This document shows positions 58,430-64,000 of a stretch of 64,000 bases of DNA, piece by piece; the first letter of the stretch is position 1; each line of letters opens with the position of its first letter. The stretch is taken from assembly GCF_900143005.1 (NCBI RefSeq), contig NZ_FRCS01000021.1, forward strand, positions 37,329 through 101,328, written 5' to 3'. Below the pieces are notes generated by a model that had not been told where the DNA came from, did no database searches, and saw nothing but the letters and a program-made list of their open reading frames with translations. This DNA comes from Cryptosporangium aurantiacum (GTDB lineage Bacteria; Actinomycetota; Actinomycetes; Mycobacteriales; Cryptosporangiaceae). The translations under genes and the position numbers were made by a program.

Positions 58430-58655
58430 CGGTCAATCCTTTCCACGACTCGAGCGGACCGCTCGGCCCGCAACGGTCACAGACGCCCGGGGCCATGTCT
58501 AGACCGATGGCGAAGCTGTAACAGCAGCTCAGGCAAATTCTCTACTTTTCCGATCGGTTTTGTTTCAGCTTCGCGAAGAACCTTGCCCGGACGGCGGTGC
58601 CGGTGCTTTCGTCCGAGGGCTCCCGGCGCCCCCGACCCCGGATCGAGGACATCCC
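58430..58655. promoter_or_regulatory. Divergent control region of the organosulfur locus
   Basis: It contains the inverted pair GCGAAGCTG (58510-58518) and CAGCTTCGC (58566-58574), with the palindrome CCGATCGG (58550-58557) between them and CTTCGCGAAG (58569-58578) overlapping the right arm. A locally AT-rich core lies near 58536-58566. No regulator gene for sulfur use is in the window, so the protein binding here is unknown. Confidence 0.5.
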
Positions 58656-58760
58656 ATGACCGTGCGCCCCGTCCACCTCCTCCGCTCCGCTCCTCGGTCG
58701 CTAGGACTCCCCACGATGCTCCCCTCTTCATGGGACTACACAGTGGAGGCGGCCTCATGA
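58656..58760 (+). CDS. Short upstream ORF (34 aa), probable leader peptide
   Basis: ATG 58656 is preceded by GAGGA at 6 bases and opens MTVRPVHLLRSAPRSLG, ending at a TGA that overlaps the ATG of the ATPase gene (ATGA). The ribosome-binding site of that gene, GTGGAGG (58743-58749), lies inside the short ORF and can pair with CCTC just before the start, a GAGG-CGG-CCTC hairpin. This layout suggests translational coupling or attenuation. The H-x-L-L-R segment recalls short leader peptides seen before actinobacterial sulfur genes, but the cysteine of those peptides is missing. Confidence 0.5.
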   Translation: MTVRPVHLLRSAPRSLGLPTMLPSSWDYTVEAAS

Positions 58761-59599
58761 CCCCTAACACGCCGACGACCGACCCGCCCGCCGACGCCCG
58801 CCCCGCGGGCGCGGCGGTCGAGATCCGCGGGGTCGGGAAGAGCTTCCGCGGACGCCGCCGGACCAAGGCCGACCGCGCCGCGCTCCACGACGTCGACCTG
58901 CGGATCGAGCCCGGAGAGTTCGTCTCGCTGCTCGGCCCGTCCGGCTGCGGAAAGTCGACGCTGCTCAACATCCTGGCCGGGTTCCTGCCCGCGGACAGCG
59001 GCTCGGTCGCGGTCGACGGCAAGGACGTCACCGGCCCCGGTGCCGACCGGGGTGTGCTGTTCCAGAGCCCGATGCTGTTCCCCTGGCTGACCACCTGGGA
59101 CAACGTCCTCTACGGGCCGCGCGCCCGGCGGCGTCCGAAGGCCGAGGCCGCCGCCGAGGCGGAGAACCTGCTGCACACCGTCGGGCTGGCCGACTTCCGC
59201 GACGCCTACCCGCACGAGCTGTCCGGCGGTATGCGGCACCGCGCCGCGTTCGCCCGCGTCCTGATCAACAAACCCCGGCTCCTGCTGATGGACGAGCCGT
59301 TCGGTGCGCTGGACGCGATCACCAGGGCGTCGATGCAGCGGTTCCTGCTGGACCTGTGGCAGCAGCACCCGACGACGATCGTCTTCGTCACCCACGACGT
59401 CGAGGAAGCCGCGTTGCTCTCTGACCGGGTGCACGTGATGTCCGGCGGACCGGGCCGGATCAAGGCGTCGATCGACGTCGACCTGCCTCGGCCGCGCAGC
59501 GTCGAGGACACCGAGACGCTGGAGTTCCTGACGCTCAAGCGGCGCATCCGCGAGGAACTCGATGCGACGCTGCCCAGCCTGACGGAGGTGGCCTCGTGA
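58757..59599 (+). CDS. ABC importer ATPase, SsuB/TauB-like (280 aa)
   Basis: Nitrate/sulfonate/taurine-type ATPase: Walker A GPSGCGKST near residue 64, Q-loop LFQSPMLFPWLTTWDNV (the FPW is typical of SsuB/TauB), signature LSGGMRHR, Walker B LLLMDEPFGALD, H-loop FVTHDVEEA. A Pro/Thr-rich extension of about 20 residues precedes the domain. The ATG at 58757 overlaps the short upstream ORF; the stop overlaps the permease GTG. It powers uptake of an organosulfur compound with the two genes that follow. Confidence 0.9.
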   Translation: MTPNTPTTDPPADARPAGAAVEIRGVGKSFRGRRRTKADRAALHDVDLRIEPGEFVSLLGPSGCGKSTLLNILAGFLPADSGSVAVDGKDVTGPGADRGVLFQSPMLFPWLTTWDNVLYGPRARRRPKAEAAAEAENLLHTVGLADFRDAYPHELSGGMRHRAAFARVLINKPRLLLMDEPFGALDAITRASMQRFLLDLWQQHPTTIVFVTHDVEEAALLSDRVHVMSGGPGRIKASIDVDLPRPRSVEDTETLEFLTLKRRIREELDATLPSLTEVAS

Positions 59600-60459
59600 C
59601 CGCCGTGACCGAAGCGCTCCTGGAGACCCCGGCGGGGCCGCCGCTCGCCGAGCCGGGCACCGCACTGACCGAGCAGCGACGATCCGCACGACGCCAGAAG
59701 CTGACCCGCCTCGCGGTGGGGCTGGCCGGCCTGATCGGCGTCGCGGTCGTCTGGCAGATCGCCGCGCTCGTCATCAACGACCCGGTCACGCTGCCGACCG
59801 TCACCGCCACCCTCGCCGACCTGGTCAAGTACCTCGGCACGCCGTACCCGACGGCCAGCGAGACACTGATCGGGCACTCGCTGGCCAGCCTCCAGCGGGT
59901 CGGCCTGGGCTTCGCGTTCGGAACGGCCATCGGGGTGGCGCTCGGGTCGGCGATGGCGTCGAACCGGGCACTGCGCTACCTGATCGACCCGGTGCTGGGC
60001 GTCCTCCGACCCGTACCACCGCTCGCGTTCATCCCGCTGTTCGTCGTGTGGCTCGGGATCGAGGAGACCGCCAAGGTCGCGCTGATCACGCTGGGTGTCG
60101 CGCCGATGGTGACGATCGCGACGCTCGGTGCGCTGGACGCCGTCCCGCGCGAACTGGAGCAGGCGAGCCGGGCGTTGGGGGCGGGGACGCTCCGCACGCT
60201 CGCGCTGGTGCGGCTACGAGCCGCGTTGCCGGGCCTGATCGTCGGCGCGCGGCTGGCGCTCGGTGGCGCGTGGTCGGCGATCATCGCCGCCGAACTGGTC
60301 GGCGCGACCGAGGGCGTCGGCTTCGTGACGCTGCAGGCAGGCAACTACCTGCAGACCACGCTCGTGCTCTCCGGAATCGTGCTGATCGCTCTGCTCGGGC
60401 TCGCCACCGACGGCCTGTTGCGGCTCGCGCTGCGCTTCGCCGACCCCTCCACTCGCTGA
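59596..60459 (+). CDS. ABC importer permease, SsuC/TauC-like (287 aa)
   Basis: A BPD-type permease with about six helices and an N-terminal cytoplasmic tail of 35 residues. The EAA loop is seen in LEQASRALGAGTLRTLALVRLRAALPGLIVGAR, as in the SsuC group, and the VLRPVPPLAFIPLFVVWLGI segment is diagnostic of nitrate/sulfonate permeases. The GTG start shares a GTGA overlap with the ATPase gene. It forms the membrane channel for the binding protein encoded 20 bases downstream. Confidence 0.9.
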   Translation: MTAVTEALLETPAGPPLAEPGTALTEQRRSARRQKLTRLAVGLAGLIGVAVVWQIAALVINDPVTLPTVTATLADLVKYLGTPYPTASETLIGHSLASLQRVGLGFAFGTAIGVALGSAMASNRALRYLIDPVLGVLRPVPPLAFIPLFVVWLGIEETAKVALITLGVAPMVTIATLGALDAVPRELEQASRALGAGTLRTLALVRLRAALPGLIVGARLALGGAWSAIIAAELVGATEGVGFVTLQAGNYLQTTLVLSGIVLIALLGLATDGLLRLALRFADPSTR

Positions 60460-60479
60460 AACCCCCATTGGAGTCCTCT

Positions 60480-61532
60480 GTGTCCTCATCCCGTAGACGT
60501 CGCGCCCTGGTGGCCGCGCTCCTCGCCCCGGTTCTGGCGCTCACCGCCGCCTGCGGTTCGGGCGACACGGCGAGCGCCGGCGACAAGCCGACCTTGAAGT
60601 TCGCGTACTTCAAGGGGGCCGTGGCCGGCCCCGAGTCGGTCATCGCTGCCAACCCGGAGCTGGCCGCCAAGCTGCCGGTGACCCTGAAACTCGTCCCGAT
60701 CGACAGCGGCGTCGCCGGAATCACGCAGCTCAAGGGTGGTGCGTTCCCCGGTATCTCCGGGGTCGGCAACCCGCCCGCGGTGGCCGGGATCGGCAACGGC
60801 ACGACGATCGACGTCGTCTTCGTCGAGAGCTTGGACTCCGCGGGCCTGGTGGTCGACGACACGATCAAGTCCGACGCCGACTTCGAGGGGCAGAAGATCG
60901 GCGCGCTGATCGGCTCGACGCTCGACTTCGAGTTGCGAGGCTGGCTCAAGACCAAAGGGCTGACCGACAAGGTCGAGGTCGTCGGCTTCCAGAGCGAAGC
61001 CGCGATCGCCGCCGCCTACAAGTCCGGGCGCGTCCACGCCGCGTACGTCAGCCAGGGCCACCTGCTCGACCTGAAGAAGCACGGCGGACGGGTCGTGGTC
61101 ACCGCCGCGGAGATCGCGAAGCTCGGGTACGCCGCGCTGGGCCTGCTGGTCGTCGAGCACTCCTACTCGCAGCAGCACCCCGAGGTCGTCCAGGCGCTGG
61201 TCTGCCAGGTGAAGGCCGCCCAGAACCACCTGACCGGCCCGGACGCGGCGAAGTACATCACTCCGGCCGCGGGCATCCTCGGCGTGAAACCCGCGGACGC
61301 GATCGCCGGGACCAAGGGCTACCCGTACGTCCCGGACAGTGAGCAACTCGGCTGGTTCAAGGGGCCGGACGGCACCGTGGAGTCCGGACGGCTCGTGGAG
61401 AACTTCACGCTCACCGCGGAGTTCCTGGTGACCCAGGACCGGCTCAAGGCCGTGCCGGCCAAGGCCGACCTCGCGGCGCGCATCGATCCGACGTACGTCG
61501 AGAAGGCCTTCCAGCCCAACGGCTGCCCCTGA
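60480..61532 (+). CDS. Organosulfur-binding lipoprotein, SsuA-like (350 aa)
   Basis: A lipoprotein signal peptide (RRRRALVAALLAPVLALTAAC, Cys25) is followed by a two-lobe periplasmic-binding-protein fold of the SsuA/THI5 class (LKFAYFKGAVAGPESVIAANPELA, KIGALIGSTLDFELRGWLKTKGL, AALGLLVVEHSYSQQHPEVV). It should be anchored outside the membrane and deliver a sulfonate, taurine or sulfate ester to the permease. GGAG precedes the GTG at 60480. The pocket residues cannot tell the ligand; the TauD/AtsK-type enzyme nearby suggests a C2 or longer organosulfur compound. Confidence 0.88.
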   Translation: MSSSRRRRALVAALLAPVLALTAACGSGDTASAGDKPTLKFAYFKGAVAGPESVIAANPELAAKLPVTLKLVPIDSGVAGITQLKGGAFPGISGVGNPPAVAGIGNGTTIDVVFVESLDSAGLVVDDTIKSDADFEGQKIGALIGSTLDFELRGWLKTKGLTDKVEVVGFQSEAAIAAAYKSGRVHAAYVSQGHLLDLKKHGGRVVVTAAEIAKLGYAALGLLVVEHSYSQQHPEVVQALVCQVKAAQNHLTGPDAAKYITPAAGILGVKPADAIAGTKGYPYVPDSEQLGWFKGPDGTVESGRLVENFTLTAEFLVTQDRLKAVPAKADLAARIDPTYVEKAFQPNGCP

Positions 61533-61548
61533 CCGACGCGTGGTCCCC

Positions 61549-61583
61549 TCCCTCGACGTCGAGTTACGTTCGACGTCGAGGGA
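61549..61583. promoter_or_regulatory. Large inverted repeat upstream of merR
   Basis: A perfect inverted repeat with 14-bp arms (TCCCTCGACGTCGA and TCGACGTCGAGGGA) around GTTACGT, ending 12 bases before the MerR start. It could be the autoregulatory MerR operator or, less likely, a terminator of the ABC operon; no T run follows. Confidence 0.6.
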
Positions 61584-61595
61584 AAGGGGCACCGC

Positions 61596-61964
61596 GTGAA
61601 GATCGGCGAACTGTCGCAGGCGACCGGGGTCAGCGTCCGAGCGCTGCGGCACTACGAGGCGGAAGGCCTGATCGAGTCGGGCCGCTGCAGCAACGGCTAC
61701 CGGGTGTTCGACGAGCGTGCGCCGGAACGCGTCCGGCAGATCCGCGGCCTGCTCGACAACGGGCTACCCACCAGGCTGATCCGGGAGGTCCTGCCCTACC
61801 TCGACGAACCGTCGGAGCTGTTGCCGGAGGTTCCGTGCGACTACCTGATCGAAGAGGTCGCGCGGCAGCGGGTGCACCTCGACCAGCGGATCAGCCACCT
61901 GACGCGGAATCGCGACGCGCTCGACGCCTATTTGTCGGCGGCACGTACGGCGGCTCGCGCTTGA
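61596..61964 (+). CDS. MerR-family regulator (122 aa)
   Basis: The winged helix-turn-helix at residues 1-70 (MKIGELSQATGVSVRALRHYEAEGL, GYRVFDERAPERVRQIRGLLDNGLP) is followed by a coiled-coil dimerisation helix (EVARQRVHLDQRISHLTRNRDALDAYL). There is only one Cys (PCDYL) after the HTH, so metal sensing as in CueR or ZntR is not supported. GGAAAGGGG precedes the GTG at 61596. The quinone oxidoreductase gene 76 bases downstream, behind a MerR-like palindrome, is its natural target. A degenerate copy of its 3-prime end lies just after its stop. Confidence 0.87.
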   Translation: MKIGELSQATGVSVRALRHYEAEGLIESGRCSNGYRVFDERAPERVRQIRGLLDNGLPTRLIREVLPYLDEPSELLPEVPCDYLIEEVARQRVHLDQRISHLTRNRDALDAYLSAARTAARA

Positions 61965-62004
61965 CACGTACCTCTCGGCCGCACGCCCGGCGGCCCGCGC
62001 TTGA
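61926..62004 (+). repeat. Tandem copy of the merR 3-prime end
   Basis: Bases 61926-61964 (the last codons and stop of merR) and 61966-62004 are related: 30 of 39 positions agree. Read in its own frame the second copy gives TYLSAARPAARA and a stop, nearly the same peptide as the first, with most differences at third codon positions. Its TGA lies within the TTGACC of the next promoter. Confidence 0.7.
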
Positions 62005-62033
62005 CCCTGCCGTAAGCGGCAGGGTTTTAGCGT
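62001..62033 (+). promoter_or_regulatory. MerR-type promoter of the oxidoreductase gene
   Basis: TTGACC (62001-62006) and TAGCGT (62028-62033) are 21 bases apart, longer than normal. The spacer holds the perfect inverted repeat ACCCTGCCG-TAAG-CGGCAGGGT (62004-62025). A long spacer with a central dyad is the hallmark of MerR-activated promoters. The ATG follows 7 bases after the -10 box. Confidence 0.7.
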
Positions 62034-62040
62034 CCGGTCC

Positions 62041-63003
62041 ATGCGAGCACTGCAGCAGGTTTCCCTCGACGGCCCGCGCGACCTGCGCCTGATCACCGAT
62101 GCGCCGGTACCGGTGCCCGGCCCGGATGAAATCCTGATCCGGGTCGGCGCCGCGGGCGTCAACTTCGCCGACGTCATGCAGACCCGCGGCACCTACGTGG
62201 ACGGTCCGCAGGCGCCGTACCTGGCGGGTTTCGAGGCGGCCGGGGAGGTCGTAGCGCTGGGCGAGGGGGTCGGCGAACCGACGATCGGTACGCACGTGGT
62301 CGGGACCGGCTACGGGGCGTTCGCCGAGTACGCGGTACTACCCGCCGCCGGTACGCTGCCGGTTCCCCCAGGCTGGTCGGACGAGCAGGCGCTGGGCCTG
62401 GTCCTCAACTGGGCGACGGCGCTGGCTGCACTCCGGCCGCTGGGTCGTCTCACCGCAGGCGAGACCGTGCTGATCCACGCAGCCGCCGGTGGCGTCGGCC
62501 AGGCCGCGACGACGCTGGCCAGGCATTATGGGGCGACGGTGATCGGGGTGGCCTCGCCCGGCAAGCACCACGCGGTGCGGGCCGACCACGTGCTCGACCA
62601 CCGGAGCACCGACCTTGTCGCCGAGGTCGCCCGGCTGACCGGCGGCGCAGGCGTCGACCTGGTGCTCGAATCGGTCGGCGGTGACCTCTTCCGCGCCGCG
62701 TTGGCGTCGGCGAAGCGCATCACGGGCCGGGTGGTCGTCTACGGCATGGCGGCAGGCGGGGCGTCGGTGAGCAACCGGGAGCTGAACTTCGTCCACCCGG
62801 TGCAGGTCATGGGCCTGCACATCGGGGTGCTGAGCCGGACGGCGCTCTTCGCGGAGTTGCTGAGCGAGCTCGACGCGCTCCGCGAGGCAGGGGTGCTCCG
62901 GCCTGGACGGCCCACCGTGTACGACCTGGCAGACGGACCAAAGGTCCTCGCCGAGATGGAGGCCAGTTCCACGATCGGCAAGCTCGCCCTCCGCCCCTGC
63001 TGA
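62041..63003 (+). CDS. NADPH:quinone oxidoreductase-like MDR protein (320 aa)
   Basis: A zinc-independent medium-chain reductase: GroES-like part (residues 1-115; AAGVNFADVMQTRGTY, FEAAGEVVALGEGVG), Rossmann motif AAAGGVGQAATTLARHYGATVIG for NADPH, and catalytic-region VLESVGGDLF. The Cys/His zinc ligands of true alcohol dehydrogenases are absent. It would reduce quinones or alpha,beta-unsaturated carbonyls, a usual duty of enzymes controlled by MerR proteins that sense electrophiles. Its ATG follows the MerR-type promoter by 7 bases, so the message is leaderless. Confidence 0.9.
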   Translation: MRALQQVSLDGPRDLRLITDAPVPVPGPDEILIRVGAAGVNFADVMQTRGTYVDGPQAPYLAGFEAAGEVVALGEGVGEPTIGTHVVGTGYGAFAEYAVLPAAGTLPVPPGWSDEQALGLVLNWATALAALRPLGRLTAGETVLIHAAAGGVGQAATTLARHYGATVIGVASPGKHHAVRADHVLDHRSTDLVAEVARLTGGAGVDLVLESVGGDLFRAALASAKRITGRVVVYGMAAGGASVSNRELNFVHPVQVMGLHIGVLSRTALFAELLSELDALREAGVLRPGRPTVYDLADGPKVLAEMEASSTIGKLALRPC

Positions 63004-63047
63004 GCACCCCCACAATGAAGCCTCACCCTCGACGGGAGGCACGTTTC

Positions 63048-63830
63048 ATGAAGGTGACCCATCTCGGTGGTCCGACCGCGTTGGTCGAGGTCGCCGGCTG
63101 GAGGATCCTCACCGATCCGACGTTCGACCCGCCCGGACGCCGGTACACGTTCGGTTGGGGCACGGCGTCGCGGAAGGTGGCCGGGCCGGCGTTACCGGCG
63201 ACGGATCTCGGCGACATCGACGTGGTGCTGCTCAGCCACGACCACCACGCCGACAACCTCGACGACGCGGGGCGGGCCGTGCTGCCGTCCGCCGGTGCGG
63301 TGGTCACTACGAAGAGCGGAGCGCGCCGGCTGGGCGCGGAGAACGTCCGTGGCCTGCTGCCCTGGGCGTCCACCGTGCTCGAAGCTCCGGGCAAGCCGAG
63401 CCTGAACGTGACCGCGACCCCCTGCCGGCACGGTCCGCCGCTGAGCCGCCCGATCGTCGGAGACGTGGTCGGGTTCGCGCTCACCTGGGAAGGCGGGCCG
63501 GACGGGCAGTTCTGGATGACCGGCGACACCGTGCTCTACCCGGAGGTGCGGGCGGTCCCGGAGCGGATCGACGTCGACACGATGCTGCTCCACCTGGGCG
63601 CCGTCCAGTTCGGGATCACCGGGCCGCTGCGTTATTCGATGACCGGCGAGGAGGGCATCCGGCTGATCGAGCTGGCGCAGCCGCGGATCGCGGTGCCCGT
63701 GCACTTCGAGGGTTGGAGCCACTTCCACGAGCCCCAGGACCACTTGCGGGCCACGTTCGACGCCGCGTCCGACGACGTCCGGAGCCGTGTTCGGTGGCTG
63801 GAGCCGGGGGTGCCGACCGACCTGGCTTAG
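63048..63830 (+). CDS. Metallo-beta-lactamase-fold hydrolase, UlaG-like (260 aa)
   Basis: An MBL fold with the metal motif S-H64-D-H66-H67-A-D-N (LLSHDHHADNLDD), followed by the usual later ligands in TATPCRHGPP, WMTGDTVLYPE and VPVHFEGWSHFHEP. The early TDPTFDPPGRRY segment is typical of the UlaG/YtnP-type group, whose members hydrolyse lactones or phosphodiester-like substrates. GGGAGG lies before the ATG at 63048. It is 44 bases after the oxidoreductase stop and could be read from the same transcript. A T-rich terminator ends it. The substrate is unknown. Confidence 0.86.
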   Translation: MKVTHLGGPTALVEVAGWRILTDPTFDPPGRRYTFGWGTASRKVAGPALPATDLGDIDVVLLSHDHHADNLDDAGRAVLPSAGAVVTTKSGARRLGAENVRGLLPWASTVLEAPGKPSLNVTATPCRHGPPLSRPIVGDVVGFALTWEGGPDGQFWMTGDTVLYPEVRAVPERIDVDTMLLHLGAVQFGITGPLRYSMTGEEGIRLIELAQPRIAVPVHFEGWSHFHEPQDHLRATFDAASDDVRSRVRWLEPGVPTDLA

Positions 63831-63847
63831 TGCCTCTTCACGTGAAG

Positions 63848-63892
63848 CGGCCGGGGAGCCCGTTGGGGCTTCCCGGCCGTTTGTTTGTGTTG
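63848..63892 (+). terminator. Intrinsic terminator with T-rich tail
   Basis: A 14-bp stem (CGGCCGGGGAGCCC with GGGCTTCCCGGCCG, one G-T pair) with a short GTTG loop is followed by TTTGTTTGTGTT. It is the only terminator in the window with a clear U-rich tail. A 12-bp palindrome, CTTCACGTGAAG, abuts it on the left (63836-63847). Confidence 0.85.
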
Positions 63893-63903
63893 GGGGGTTC
63901 GGC

Positions 63904-64000
63904 TCAGTAGCCGTAGTCCCAGCAGTAGTCACGCTTCTTGTGGTGGCGGCGACGGCGGCGCGGCTTGTAGCAGTCGTTGTAGTCGTAGTCGTTGCAGTGG
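63904..64000 (-). CDS. C-terminus of a Tyr/Cys/Arg-rich small protein, cut by window
   Basis: The frame is open to the window edge and ends with TGA at 63904-63906. The 31 visible residues are low-complexity: HCNDYDYNDCYKP, a basic block RRRRRHHKKR, then DYCWDYGY. Three Cys, seven Tyr and a poly-basic core suggest a cell-surface, nucleic-acid- or metal-binding tail. Its gene converges on the MBL-fold gene across the terminator. No family is recognised, and the start is outside the window. Confidence 0.55.
   Translation of the reverse strand, partial: HCNDYDYNDCYKPRRRRRHHKKRDYCWDYGY

Noticed and set aside
58194..58496. A minus-strand frame starting MAPGVCDRCG just before the TauD-type gene, considered as a cysteine leader peptide
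   Set aside because: The frame does not stop near the gene start but continues for about 90 codons into the dioxygenase gene, so it lacks the short form of a leader.

Overview
The window is a 64-kb stretch of chromosome from a very high-GC actinomycete. The evidence is strong G/C bias at third codon positions, frequent GTG starts, many genes with a TANNNT box 6-8 bases before the start codon (leaderless transcripts), and actinobacterial families throughout (DrrA/DrrB exporters, DUF4097 proteins, ECF42 sigma factor with YCII protein, NarL-type two-component systems with HisKA_3 kinases, STAND regulators). The protein style recalls Cryptosporangium and other Frankiales or Micromonosporales-like genera, but that is an impression from memory and was not tested. 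I see no rRNA, tRNA, CRISPR array, insertion sequence or prophage. It reads as an accessory-rich chromosomal arm dominated by regulators, exporters and small enzymes.

Layout. 0-5 kb: end of a TetR gene, two membrane proteins, and the first of four kinase/regulator pairs. 4.4-7.2 kb: a secreted protein, a hexapeptide-repeat acyltransferase, and two translationally coupled small secreted paralogues closed by a strong terminator. 7.2-12.5 kb: an export operon (ribbon-helix-helix protein, DUF4097 protein, DrrA/DrrB-like ABC exporter, MMPL transporter) followed by gene debris. 12.6-15.7 kb: hydrolase, lipoprotein, YCII plus ECF42 sigma factor. 15.8-20.4 kb: a MacB-like ABC transporter facing a membrane protein/ECF sigma pair. 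20.5-24.7 kb: LysR regulator divergent from a SnoaL-like/FAD oxidoreductase pair, and an alpha/beta hydrolase with membrane helices. 24.8-31.1 kb: second kinase/regulator pair, DUF1801 and AhpD-like proteins, a STAND regulator, and TetR plus thioesterase.

31.2-34.6 kb: a second DUF4097-DrrA-DrrB module, divergent from a MarR-like regulator across an AT-rich region full of GTTGC/GCAAC motifs. 34.6-46.6 kb: VOC, GNAT and membrane proteins, third kinase/regulator pair, an ArsR-like regulator divergent from an MFS exporter, a giant LuxR regulator, and an Hsp70-like/transmembrane/WD40 fusion. 46.6-53.4 kb: epimerase/TetR pair, then a MacB-like ABC transporter with the fourth kinase/regulator pair downstream on the same strand. 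53.4-57.4 kb: TetR divergent from a hydrolase, a small HTH plus Clp-N gene pair whose promoter lies inside two palindromes, and a drug exporter. 57.5-61.5 kb: a sulfonate/alkylsulfate locus (TauD-type dioxygenase divergent from ATPase, permease and binding lipoprotein) with a short upstream ORF. 61.5-64 kb: MerR plus quinone oxidoreductase, an MBL-fold hydrolase, and the end of a Tyr/Cys/Arg-rich small protein.

A theme is local regulation. Nearly every catabolic or export gene sits beside a dedicated regulator, and most divergent promoters carry visible inverted repeats. The most interesting signals are the palindrome-embedded promoter at 55.25 kb, the short upstream ORF at 58.66 kb, the paired secreted proteins at 6.3-7.1 kb, the Hsp70-WD40 membrane fusion at 44.4-46.6 kb, and the tandem relic of the merR 3-prime end at 61.93-62.00 kb.
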